Positions 54,107 to 62,614 of a DNA stretch of 64,000 nucleotides are shown here, in pieces. A model generated the notes under the pieces. The model saw only the letters and a list, made by a program, of their open reading frames with translations. It was not told the DNA's origin and made no database searches. A program made the position numbers and the translations under genes. The stretch covers positions 1-64,000 of the forward strand of contig JAWKTX010000011.1 of assembly GCA_041398825.1 (NCBI GenBank), read 5' to 3'. How positions within the stretch are numbered: the stretch's first letter is position 1; every line of letters starts with the position of its first letter. The stretch comes from Planctomycetaceae bacterium (GTDB lineage Bacteria; Planctomycetota; Planctomycetia; Planctomycetales; Planctomycetaceae).

Positions 54107-55735
54107 TCAATGGTTGAATCTGAACTCAGCGCTGGTCACCATGGCCCACGCCACGTGGTTCAGTGTTTTCGCGCTCATGTCTTTTTCCAGCATTGAAGAT
54201 ACGGCTGCGAATTCTTCCGAGGTTGCAGACCTCCCGAAGATCGTCCTGAAGAGGTGCTCAATCCGCTCCTCGTTTGACTGCATCTTCAACAGTGCCGAAG
54301 ACAAATGATGCGGCTTTGTACTGGACCGAATAAACTCGTTGAGTGATTCGTTGTTGGAAAGGTACAAAGCTTCGCTCACACTGGTAATGCTTTGTTCCGG
54401 CATGACCGCAGGCATCTTGTCCCGGAGACTGTCCAGCAGTGTCATGTCATGATGAATTTCGCCCCTGATGGAAAGCTGAATGGACCGCGACAGCTGCTCT
54501 GCGGAAAGGGGCCGTTCGATGGCCCAGGAAAATGTAGCCGGGTCTTCGGCTCCGTTCGGTCTTTGTGATGACAACTGGTAAACCTGAGTGGAAACCAGGA
54601 TTCGTACAAGTCTGCGAACGTCGTAATTCGAGTCGCGAAAGTCCTGTGCCAGATAGTCCAGGAGTTCCGGGTGCGATGGTGGATGGACACTATCCATCTG
54701 ATCGAACGGATGCACGATTCCTCGCCCCATGAACATGGCCCAGGTCCGATTCACGAACGCGCGGGCAAGCTGCGGGTGTGGCAAAAGAATCTGTTCGACA
54801 AACTCCTGCCGACGTGAGAAACGGGGCACTCGTGGATCCCCCGCAATGCTGGGTTCCAAATACATTTCATCGCCATCGACCTGCGTTTCATCAGGCTTCG
54901 GACGATCTTCCTTGACGGTCGTTGACTGGAAGAAGGTCAACAGATTTGGGCTGCTGCTGCCTTCCAGATTTGCGAAGTCAGAAAATCCGCCAATAGCGGA
55001 TTCCGCGACGCGGGGCCCGTCGTCTGTTTCAACGTTCCTGCCGCGATTGAAAAATGCGACGAGTCCCCAGTAATGCTGTTGCTCGATCTCCGTGGCTACC
55101 ATGTGATCGTGGCACTGGGCACATTCGATTCGAAGACCGAGAAATGCCGGGGAAACGGCTTCAGCAATCTTTTGAAAGTCATCCTTCCGTTCATACAGGA
55201 ACCAAACAGCTCCGCGGTCTTCCGGAGTTTGAGGTCGTGCGAGTAAAATCCGGGCGGCCATCTGGTTCCAGGGGTGATTCTGACGAATTTCGGTCTCAAG
55301 CCAGTCTCGCCAATGATACCTGACTCGGTCTTCGTAGCGACGGCGTGAGCCTCGCCCCATCAGCATCACATCAAGCATGTCTGCAAAATGATGGACGTAG
55401 TCTTCACTCTCGAGCAACGAATCAACCAGGTTTCGCCGTCGATTCTTCTCAGGAGCCATCAGGAACGTCTCACGCTCTGATCCTGTTGGAATACGGCCGG
55501 CAATGTCGAGGTAAACGCGACGCACAAATTCTGAATCAGAACAAATGTCCGCTGGAGTTACTCCGACGCGATGGCGTGCTTTTCTGATGTGTGCGTCAAC
55601 AACCGAAGCAACGTCGTCCACTGCGTCAGTGGCAGCAGGCTCTGTGGCAGCAGGCTCTGAAATTGAATAGGCCTGAGCGGAAAGAAAACAGGCGAGGCAG
55701 AAAACGAGCAATCTTAAGTTGTGGTTGTTCAACAT
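54107..55735 (-). CDS. Exported DUF1549/DUF1553 protein without N-terminal cytochrome domain
   Basis: 542-aa exported protein. Signal peptide LLVFCLACFLSAQAYS with start at 55735, then a tandem EPAAT/PAATD linker, DUF1549 (FVRRVYLDIAGRIPTGSE, WRDWLETEIRQNHPWNQM, LRIECAQCHDHMVATE with its CxxCH) and DUF1553 (HPQLARAFVNRTWAMFMGRG, HPPSHPELLDYLAQDF, RPLSAEQLSRSIQL). It is the shortest and simplest of the four family members in this window because it lacks PSCyt1 and Ig-like parts. It stands upstream of the tandem repeat. Confidence 0.9.
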   Translation of the reverse strand: MLNNHNLRLLVFCLACFLSAQAYSISEPAATEPAATDAVDDVASVVDAHIRKARHRVGVTPADICSDSEFVRRVYLDIAGRIPTGSERETFLMAPEKNRRRNLVDSLLESEDYVHHFADMLDVMLMGRGSRRRYEDRVRYHWRDWLETEIRQNHPWNQMAARILLARPQTPEDRGAVWFLYERKDDFQKIAEAVSPAFLGLRIECAQCHDHMVATEIEQQHYWGLVAFFNRGRNVETDDGPRVAESAIGGFSDFANLEGSSSPNLLTFFQSTTVKEDRPKPDETQVDGDEMYLEPSIAGDPRVPRFSRRQEFVEQILLPHPQLARAFVNRTWAMFMGRGIVHPFDQMDSVHPPSHPELLDYLAQDFRDSNYDVRRLVRILVSTQVYQLSSQRPNGAEDPATFSWAIERPLSAEQLSRSIQLSIRGEIHHDMTLLDSLRDKMPAVMPEQSITSVSEALYLSNNESLNEFIRSSTKPHHLSSALLKMQSNEERIEHLFRTIFGRSATSEEFAAVSSMLEKDMSAKTLNHVAWAMVTSAEFRFNH

Positions 55736-55877
55736 GGATGACCAGTTCCAAAACGCTGCCCACACGCGGCTGTTCGCGCATCGATCAGGATCGTGTCTGT
55801 TTCAGGCTCCCGCCCGGTTCAATTCTGGTGCGAGATAAATGGCAGACGCGGAAAACATCATTGATGACGAGCGGACA

Positions 55878-57251
55878 CTAGCCGAGTGACCAGCCCTTGC
55901 GATATTCACGCGTGATGAAGCGGTCTGCCTCTGGAGCGTTCGTAGCCCGCATTTCGGCAGCGTCCCACTGCAGTGATTTGCCGGTACGGTATGCAACGTT
56001 GCCCAGATGATTGGCCTCCGTCAGCCAGCCTGCATATTCGAAATTGCAGGTTGTCGGGGCTCCTGTCTTGCAGGCGTGAATCCATTCCTGATGATGTCCC
56101 AAAGACGGTGGCAGGTACGGATCCGGGCGTTTGAAGTCAACAAACTTCTCCTCGGGCAGTAGGACATGCTTGCCGTAGTCCGCGAGGAGCATTCCGTTTT
56201 CCCCAATGAACAGTACGCCATTTCCCCACGCCGGAATCTGTCCTGTGCTCAGGATCTCGGGTCGGTTGGTTCCCTGGTACCAGGTGAGCGAGACCTGAGG
56301 CTGACTGCCCATCTCTTCGTATTCGTAGCGTACCTGCATCGATGCGGGCGCGATCTCTGAATTCACCGGTGGACCAGACGCTTCAATACGCGCTGGATAT
56401 TTCAGGTTCAGTGCCCAGAACGGCAAATCGATCCAGTGGCTGCCGAGGTCGCTCATTGTTCCATTGCCAAAATCCCACCAGCGATACCATTTGGGGCCTG
56501 GAAAGTAGACGTTGCTGAAGGGACGTTCGAGTGCGGGACCGAGCCACAGATCCCAGTTCAGATTTGCAGGAATCGGGTCAGATGTCTTTGGGCGTTCCTG
56601 CACAAAGACGATGTCCTTGTGGGCATCCGCCTCTTCTTTCGTCGCGTGCCATCCCCATGCTCTCGAGACCCAGACATGACATTCGGTGACTTTGCCGATG
56701 GCTCCGGTCTGGATGAGTTCCACGACCCGTCGGTAGTTTTCACCAGCGTGAATCTGCGTTCCCATCTGCGTTGCAACCCCGGCGCGCCCGGCTGCTTCAC
56801 GGATGATTCGGGCTTCGCGGACGTTATGAGTCAGCGGCTTTTCGCAATACACGTGCTTTCCAAGTTGCAGTGCAGGGAGGGTTGCAAAAGCGTGGGTGTG
56901 TTCGCAGGTGCTCACAACGACGGCATCGAATTCGTCAGGATGATCGAAAATGCGGCGGAAGTCGGTAGCCTTGCGGGCGGATGAATATGATTCGGCGGCT
57001 CGGTTCAGGTTGCTTTCATTGACATCGCACAAAGCCGTGATGTGTTCCGAAGAGACCGATTTCAGATTACTTCCACCACGTCCTCCGCAACCAATGACCG
57101 CAATCTTCAACTTGTCACCCGACTGAGCGAACACTGGTTGAGGAGCAGCGACAAAGAGTCCTGCAGCCATTGTCGCTGTCGTTCGAAGAAAATTTCGGCG
57201 ACCAGAGTCATGGCTCAGAAGTGCGTTTGGGTTCTTCTGCTGATCGGACAT
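55878..57251 (-). CDS. Tat-exported Gfo/Idh/MocA-family oxidoreductase
   Basis: 457-aa NAD(P)-dependent sugar oxidoreductase carrying a twin-arginine signal (SGRRNFLRTTATMAAGLFVAA). The Rossmann motif is KIAVIGCGGRGGSN, then VVVSTCEHTHAFATLPAL and the family's EKP in VYCEKPLTHN. C-terminal blocks WYRWWDFGNGTMSDLGSHW and GNGVLFIGENGMLLADYGKH are typical of the planctomycete group. Exported Gfo/Idh/MocA proteins bind the cofactor before Tat transport. The haem dehydrogenase-like gene lies upstream on the same strand with a 151-bp gap. Confidence 0.92.
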   Translation of the reverse strand: MSDQQKNPNALLSHDSGRRNFLRTTATMAAGLFVAAPQPVFAQSGDKLKIAVIGCGGRGGSNLKSVSSEHITALCDVNESNLNRAAESYSSARKATDFRRIFDHPDEFDAVVVSTCEHTHAFATLPALQLGKHVYCEKPLTHNVREARIIREAAGRAGVATQMGTQIHAGENYRRVVELIQTGAIGKVTECHVWVSRAWGWHATKEEADAHKDIVFVQERPKTSDPIPANLNWDLWLGPALERPFSNVYFPGPKWYRWWDFGNGTMSDLGSHWIDLPFWALNLKYPARIEASGPPVNSEIAPASMQVRYEYEEMGSQPQVSLTWYQGTNRPEILSTGQIPAWGNGVLFIGENGMLLADYGKHVLLPEEKFVDFKRPDPYLPPSLGHHQEWIHACKTGAPTTCNFEYAGWLTEANHLGNVAYRTGKSLQWDAAEMRATNAPEADRFITREYRKGWSLG

Positions 57252-57402
57252 CGTATTGGTCCTTCCATCTGCGTCAGGGAATGAAAAAGGCGGGCAGCAT
57301 TGATTCGGCGGGCGGAGACGAAGTATCTCACCGGCAGTGTACCTGTCATCGTGGTGTCTGCAAAACGGTTTGCACTTTCCGCGACGCCGTTGGCATGGGA
57401 CG

Positions 57403-60400
57403 TCAGTCCGGTACCTGGGTGGGGTGCATCAGGTAGGCAAACAGATCGCGAATCTCTGCAGTGGAGAGCTTTTCCAGAATTCCGTCCGGCATCGGTGAAA
57501 GGCTTGTCGTTCGCTTCTCATCAATTTCATCCTGCGGCAGCGTCAAACGTTCCGTTGTTGTCTGGATACTCAGACTCTGGCTGTTTTCCGATGCGATCAA
57601 TCCATTCAGAATCCGACCGTTCTTCAATGCAATAACGGACATGCGGAAATCTTTTCCCACGACACCGCTGGGGTCGACAATGTTGTCAATGAGATAGTCG
57701 AGGTTACCCCGCTGAGCTCCGGTGAGATTAGGCCCAATCGTTGCGCCCTCTTCGTAAAGGCGGTGGCATTGCGAGCAGTGTTTGCGAAACAAGACGCGTC
57801 CCGCGGGGAGGTTGCCCGATGCCAGAATCTCAGGAGTCAGTTGCGAGCGGAGTTTATTCGCCGCCGCCTCTTTGTCGGCGGGAGTATCTCGGATCTCGCC
57901 CCAAACCTCGGCCAGCAGTCGGTTGATGCTGTTGTCGTCCAGGCTGCGAATCATTCGTGCGTCTGCCGGCGTGATGGCAGTGACAGAGATGGGCGCCCCC
58001 TCTTTCGCGGCCAGCAGGAGTTCACGTGCAAAACGCGCGCGGGATGTGAGGATCTGGATGACGCCCGGCCGGTCATCGGCTGGAAAACGACGGAAGTTTT
58101 CGATCAGCAAGCGGGCGATATTTGCATCGTCAAATCGCGCGAGAGCCTGAGCTGCGATCAGATTCGCGCCTCTGACCCTGATAAACGTTGAGCAAAAGTC
58201 ACGCAGATCGTCAGGCTCGGCAGCAATCAGTGTTCGGAGTGCCGCATCGCGTGTCAGTTTATCGGCCGTTGTACTCATCGCAATGGCTTTGATTTCATTC
58301 AGCGCGCGGCCACTTCCGAAGACGATGTCCAGTCCGCGAAACAATTCGGGATCGTTGCGAGCGGCAGATGTTGTGGCAATATTTTCCCATGACGGTGGGC
58401 GGTCAACTTTACGCACGCCCTGAAATGAGTCTCGCAATCCCCGAAGAACGGCAAGCTGCAGAGGTTCCTCAAGGTCCGGGATGACTGCGATCAGGTCATC
58501 GAGCAGGGAGTCGAATGACGTGGCGCCAGAAGAAATCTTGTCCGGAATGACGGTTTCGGCTCCAGAGGTCGAAGCGGAATTCTGGCTATGACCCCGATTT
58601 CCAACCGCCGCCGATCCAATGCTTCTGGCAATCCACTGAGTAAGACGCGGCCATTTGGAATTCAGGACCAGCGGTACCAGTTCTGTCGGCCGTTCGTTTG
58701 CAACGGCCATCAATCCAAACCAAGTCAGGAACGGCAGGGAAGGATCATTTGCATAGGCCGGATGTTTCATGATTTCTGCGGCTAATGACGAACGGCGGTC
58801 AACGGGCAATCGTTGAAGAGTGGATGCCAGTGCAGACAGGACAAGTCCTGACTCTTCCGTTGACGCCATTTCGAGAAACCGGCTAATGATGGTGTCCATT
58901 GCGGCGTGTTCATTCGATCCGGGCTCCCATTGAATGGCGGGACGAAGTCCCGTGATCGTATCCAGCGGCCAAAAATCAGTGAGAAGACGAATCCCCCACA
59001 CGCGCATGTGTTCGTCTTTTTCGTCCAGTAGTGACAGCATTTGTGATTGCGTCAATTGGTGATCTCGATAAGTCTGCCAGATAGATTTCAAACGTTCCGC
59101 TGTTTCATTTGGGGAAGCGGTTCGTTTTGGTGTGGTTGTCGCTGATGGCTGGCCATTCCATGCAATCCTGAATATTCGCCCACTCTGGCGATGCACACCG
59201 GTTTGTTCGTGGCATTCACCCGTGTCACTCCAGTCGATGACGTACGCGTTCCCGTCAGGGCCCGTTCGGATATCCATGCCCCGAAAGAAAGGGTCCTGAC
59301 TGGCGAAAAAATCAGGCTCGTGTCGACCGACATAGCCAGCTCCCAGTCGTTCGAGACGTTCCACGTTGCATTGCCGACCATGCATGTTGAGAGTCAACAG
59401 CTTACCACGATATTCTTCGGGCCACTGCCTGCCCTGGTAAATCATCATGCCGATGTGTGCGTGACCACCGCCATGATCAGTCGCCTTGCCATCGCGACTT
59501 TTCGACCAGCCCAGTGAAGTATCAAAATGAAAGTGGTCGGCGATCATGTCCATTCGCTCGTAAACCAACGGATTCATGCTTTCGCCAAAAGACTCTTTGA
59601 AATGCGCTCCTGGCATCATATGCCAAAGGTGTCCGATGACTGTGTTGATGAAGAAGAGTTCGCCGAATTCGTCCCAGTCATGGCCCCAGGGATTTACCGT
59701 GCCGTGGCAAAGCACCTCTACCACTTTGCGCGTCGGATGGTATCGCCATATTCCGCCGTCAATCGGTACGCGTTGATCCTGCGGAGTACCCGGCTGGCCA
59801 ATCCATCCCGGGCACGAATGGCCACACCGCCCATAGAGCCAGCCATCAGGGCCCCATCTCAGGCCATTGGCAAAGTTATGGTAGCTGTCCTGTCCAATCG
59901 TAAAGCCATCCAGCGCAACCTGAGCGGGACCGTCGGGCTTGCCGTCTTCATCGGTATCCGGGATAAACAGGAGTCGAGGTGGGCACATCAGCCATACGCC
60001 GCCGTGGCCGATTTCCACGCTTGTCAAAATCTGAACGTCATCTGTAAAAACGGTTCGCTGATCGGCACGACCATCATTGTTACTGTCTTCGAAAATCAAC
60101 ACACGGTCCCGCAGGGACAAGTCAAACCGCTGCTGTCGCTCTGCATACGTGTAATTTTCTGCGACCCAGATCCGTCCCCGCCGATCAAAGGCCATGGCAA
60201 TCGGATTCTGCACCATGGGTTCGGATGCAAAGACCGACACCTGAAAACCGGCTGGAACGCTCAGCGAAGCAGCAGCCTTTTCCGCGGCCATCGGCTTCGC
60301 ATTCCTGTCGCGTTCGCTGTTGTAAATTTCGGGGAAGTCATCGCTGATGGCTGCGCAAAGACTCTGAAACAATGCGATCAACAGCAGAAGCCTGCCGGCG

Positions 60401-60471
60401 ATGGTTGCGTGAGAAAAGATTCTCCCTGAGGAAAATATCCGGCCAGCGAAGGTAGCAGACAAGAAGTTCAC
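57403..60471 (-). CDS. Exported PVC-type haem-binding dehydrogenase-like protein
   Basis: 1022-aa exported protein; signal peptide near LLLLIALFQSLCAAIS (start GTG at 60471). A six-bladed dehydrogenase propeller (about 60-440: NPIAMAFDRRGRIWVAENY, GRADQRTVFTDDVQ, WGPDGWLYGRCGHS, GTVNPWGHDWDEFGELFF, DIRTGPDGNAYVIDW) is followed by HEAT-like helices (about 460-880) and a C-terminal cytochrome c with HCSQCHRLYEEG and GPNLTGAQRG. It is the same general design as the gene at 13706 but without the N-terminal beta domain. Likely role: periplasmic sugar or alcohol oxidation linked to electron transfer; the substrate is unknown. Confidence 0.9.
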   Translation of the reverse strand: MNFLSATFAGRIFSSGRIFSHATIAGRLLLLIALFQSLCAAISDDFPEIYNSERDRNAKPMAAEKAAASLSVPAGFQVSVFASEPMVQNPIAMAFDRRGRIWVAENYTYAERQQRFDLSLRDRVLIFEDSNNDGRADQRTVFTDDVQILTSVEIGHGGVWLMCPPRLLFIPDTDEDGKPDGPAQVALDGFTIGQDSYHNFANGLRWGPDGWLYGRCGHSCPGWIGQPGTPQDQRVPIDGGIWRYHPTRKVVEVLCHGTVNPWGHDWDEFGELFFINTVIGHLWHMMPGAHFKESFGESMNPLVYERMDMIADHFHFDTSLGWSKSRDGKATDHGGGHAHIGMMIYQGRQWPEEYRGKLLTLNMHGRQCNVERLERLGAGYVGRHEPDFFASQDPFFRGMDIRTGPDGNAYVIDWSDTGECHEQTGVHRQSGRIFRIAWNGQPSATTTPKRTASPNETAERLKSIWQTYRDHQLTQSQMLSLLDEKDEHMRVWGIRLLTDFWPLDTITGLRPAIQWEPGSNEHAAMDTIISRFLEMASTEESGLVLSALASTLQRLPVDRRSSLAAEIMKHPAYANDPSLPFLTWFGLMAVANERPTELVPLVLNSKWPRLTQWIARSIGSAAVGNRGHSQNSASTSGAETVIPDKISSGATSFDSLLDDLIAVIPDLEEPLQLAVLRGLRDSFQGVRKVDRPPSWENIATTSAARNDPELFRGLDIVFGSGRALNEIKAIAMSTTADKLTRDAALRTLIAAEPDDLRDFCSTFIRVRGANLIAAQALARFDDANIARLLIENFRRFPADDRPGVIQILTSRARFARELLLAAKEGAPISVTAITPADARMIRSLDDNSINRLLAEVWGEIRDTPADKEAAANKLRSQLTPEILASGNLPAGRVLFRKHCSQCHRLYEEGATIGPNLTGAQRGNLDYLIDNIVDPSGVVGKDFRMSVIALKNGRILNGLIASENSQSLSIQTTTERLTLPQDEIDEKRTTSLSPMPDGILEKLSTAEIRDLFAYLMHPTQVPD

Positions 60472-60526
60472 CTTTGGCGATTTTGTTTCGAGAGTTTAGC
60501 AGAACAGATTTGTCGTGATGACAGCT

Positions 60527-61066
60527 TCACTGCGGGTCAAGAATTCCGATTTCATGACCGTTCACAACGTCCAGCCGCTTTACACCGGTGAGTTTCCAGC
60601 GACCAGATTCTTTTTTCCATTGGGTTTCCCAGCGTGTCGCAACATTCTGGCCGTACCCGGAACTTCGCAGAATTGCCTGCCCATTGGCTCGCAGATGTGC
60701 GATCGCTTCGGTGTTTGACTCGTTCAGTTCGATGCGGACATCCTTGATATGAAAATCCGAATCCAGAGTCACCTGTTTCAGGCCCTCGGATGCAATTTGT
60801 CGAAGGTTTGGTGCATCGTCCGAGATTTGTCCGTGGATGGCAGGTTCGTCTCGTTTGATGAATGAATCCAGCATACTCTGCAGATCCTTTTCCAGCACTT
60901 CAGCTTCCGTCACAACACTACCTTCGAACCACCACAAGGATGCGGCCAGCAGAAAGAAGCCCACGGCTGCCATTCGACCTTTTGCGTCGAACAGGATCGC
61001 AGACATGATTCCGAGGGTTCCACAACCAACAATCAGGGGCCATGAATTCTCTGTTAGCCAACTCAT
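60527..61066 (-). CDS. Small membrane protein
   Basis: 179-aa protein with two N-terminal TM helices (about 8-27 and 32-50, a short charged turn between), then a soluble alpha/beta domain (LEKDLQSMLDSFIKRDEPAI, IKDVRIELNESNTEAIAHLR, WETQWKKESGRWKLTGVKRL) with the look of an NTF2-like or SnoaL-type fold. GGAGG five bases upstream of ATG at 61066 fixes the start. I do not recognise a specific family. It is just upstream of the haem dehydrogenase-like gene on the same strand (55 bp). Confidence 0.8.
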   Translation of the reverse strand: MSWLTENSWPLIVGCGTLGIMSAILFDAKGRMAAVGFFLLAASLWWFEGSVVTEAEVLEKDLQSMLDSFIKRDEPAIHGQISDDAPNLRQIASEGLKQVTLDSDFHIKDVRIELNESNTEAIAHLRANGQAILRSSGYGQNVATRWETQWKKESGRWKLTGVKRLDVVNGHEIGILDPQ

Positions 61067-61241
61067 CACAACCTCCTCATTCTTATTGTTGTCAGAACAG
61101 TACTGTTCAGCGTGCAGACAAAATCGTGGTACGGGCCACCTATGGTTGCATCGTCGGATGAAGAATCCTGGGAAGTTTGTTGCTTCCGGACATTATGGGT
61201 TCTCAGCTGCGTTTCAGGAAGAAAACAGCAGAGGCCCACTC

Positions 61242-62486
61242 TCATGGCACCCGCATGCGTCCGATGTAAGGAATCAGGGAGGTTTCAATTTCGTCTAATG
61301 ATTCTTCAAATGCCGACTGAAACTCCAGGGATCGTTCATCAGGAGTGAGCTGTTTCAGCGGTTTCCGTTGGGAGATTGCCTTCATAAAGCGGTCCATGCC
61401 TTCCGGGTCTTTTCGGATCAGCCATGTCATCAGCGCCCAGCTTTCGGAGTAAGCCGCGGCTACCTGGTCGGCATTCTGAAATGGAGCGTCACTCGCAACC
61501 AACTGTTGTAACGGGAGGACGAGCCGTTCTCCGATGATTTGCGACCGGAATAACGGCTGATGGACAGGATTGACCTGCCCCGGGCGATTCCAGAGCAACG
61601 TTGATCGAACTGATGCCGGCTCAAACCACAACGACAAACCTTCCGAAAACCAAAGCGGATTGTCCGCCATTCGCACCTGAAGACCACTATTGAACGCCAA
61701 TTGATGAACCGCTTCATGGACAACCGTTGAGACCTGACGCGGCATGCCGGAAAGTTTTTTGCGGATACTGCTGATGGAACTACGTTGGGGTTCGCCGGAA
61801 AGGTCGTGCATCAGAACCTGATTCTCCCGGACTGAGTAGTATCCGGGCGTGTCTTCAAACGACACGTCCGGGTGCTGTGTTTTTCCGAAAGCGACGAGTT
61901 CCTGATTTGTTGCAAGAATAATGATGGGCAACGGAGCCGTTGGCTGCACGATAAAGGGACGCGTCTCGTGCTCAAACAAATCAAAAAACTCGCCATGAAC
62001 ACGTTCGAGCAACTTCCCGCAGAATTCTGCATACTCCGGTGATGAATTGCTGCAGATCACGTAATGCGGGGTTTTGGTAATCCCGAACTCCGGGCCTGTG
62101 ATTCCACGAAGATAGGCGGAGAGTTCGTCCGAATTGAAACGCGTGAATGGACTGTCAGAAACAGATTCCTGAATGATTGTCTCTGCCTTAACGATCCGGA
62201 TTCGCCCGCTGCGTTCTTCGATAAGCAGACCGCCATCGGCAGCACGAACCAGAATTCGACCAGAAACAACGATTTCGCTTTCTGATTCGCGAATTGTCAC
62301 GCTCAACGTGCCGGATTGCCCGGAACGCTCATCGCCAAAGACCGCAGAGGGACGCTGGACAGAGTCTTTCAGTTGCCCGGAGATTTGTTCGGTCGTGTTC
62401 AACAGGACGCAGACCCAAAAGAACACTACAATGCGCCGCCTGCGCGCGACGTTTGCAAATCGCGCAGGGTTTTGGAGATCAACCAT
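61242..62486 (-). CDS. DUF1570-like gluzincin-type metallopeptidase homologue
   Basis: 414-aa protein. N terminus has a hydrophobic segment (IVVFFWVCVLLNTTEQISG) preceded by Arg-rich residues, an export or anchor signal. The N half has a beta-type region (VTIRESESEIVVSGRILVRA). The C half carries the zinc motif STVVHEAVHQLAFNSG (HEAVH) and a downstream WFSEGLSLWFEP that includes a candidate third-ligand Glu, the DUF1570 pattern. Start at 62486 is chosen to give the signal; the frame continues to 62546. It is divergent from the sialidase-like gene. Confidence 0.82.
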   Translation of the reverse strand: MVDLQNPARFANVARRRRIVVFFWVCVLLNTTEQISGQLKDSVQRPSAVFGDERSGQSGTLSVTIRESESEIVVSGRILVRAADGGLLIEERSGRIRIVKAETIIQESVSDSPFTRFNSDELSAYLRGITGPEFGITKTPHYVICSNSSPEYAEFCGKLLERVHGEFFDLFEHETRPFIVQPTAPLPIIILATNQELVAFGKTQHPDVSFEDTPGYYSVRENQVLMHDLSGEPQRSSISSIRKKLSGMPRQVSTVVHEAVHQLAFNSGLQVRMADNPLWFSEGLSLWFEPASVRSTLLWNRPGQVNPVHQPLFRSQIIGERLVLPLQQLVASDAPFQNADQVAAAYSESWALMTWLIRKDPEGMDRFMKAISQRKPLKQLTPDERSLEFQSAFEESLDEIETSLIPYIGRMRVP

Positions 62487-62614
62487 TGTCTGAGTGCTCT
62501 TTCTCTCCGAGGAAGGGGCGAAACCAGCGAAACTGTTTCTACGCATATCCTACAGGCACAGCAGCCGTTAGAAACTCAGTAGCCGTTAGAAATACTCAAT
62601 GAAAGAATCGCCAA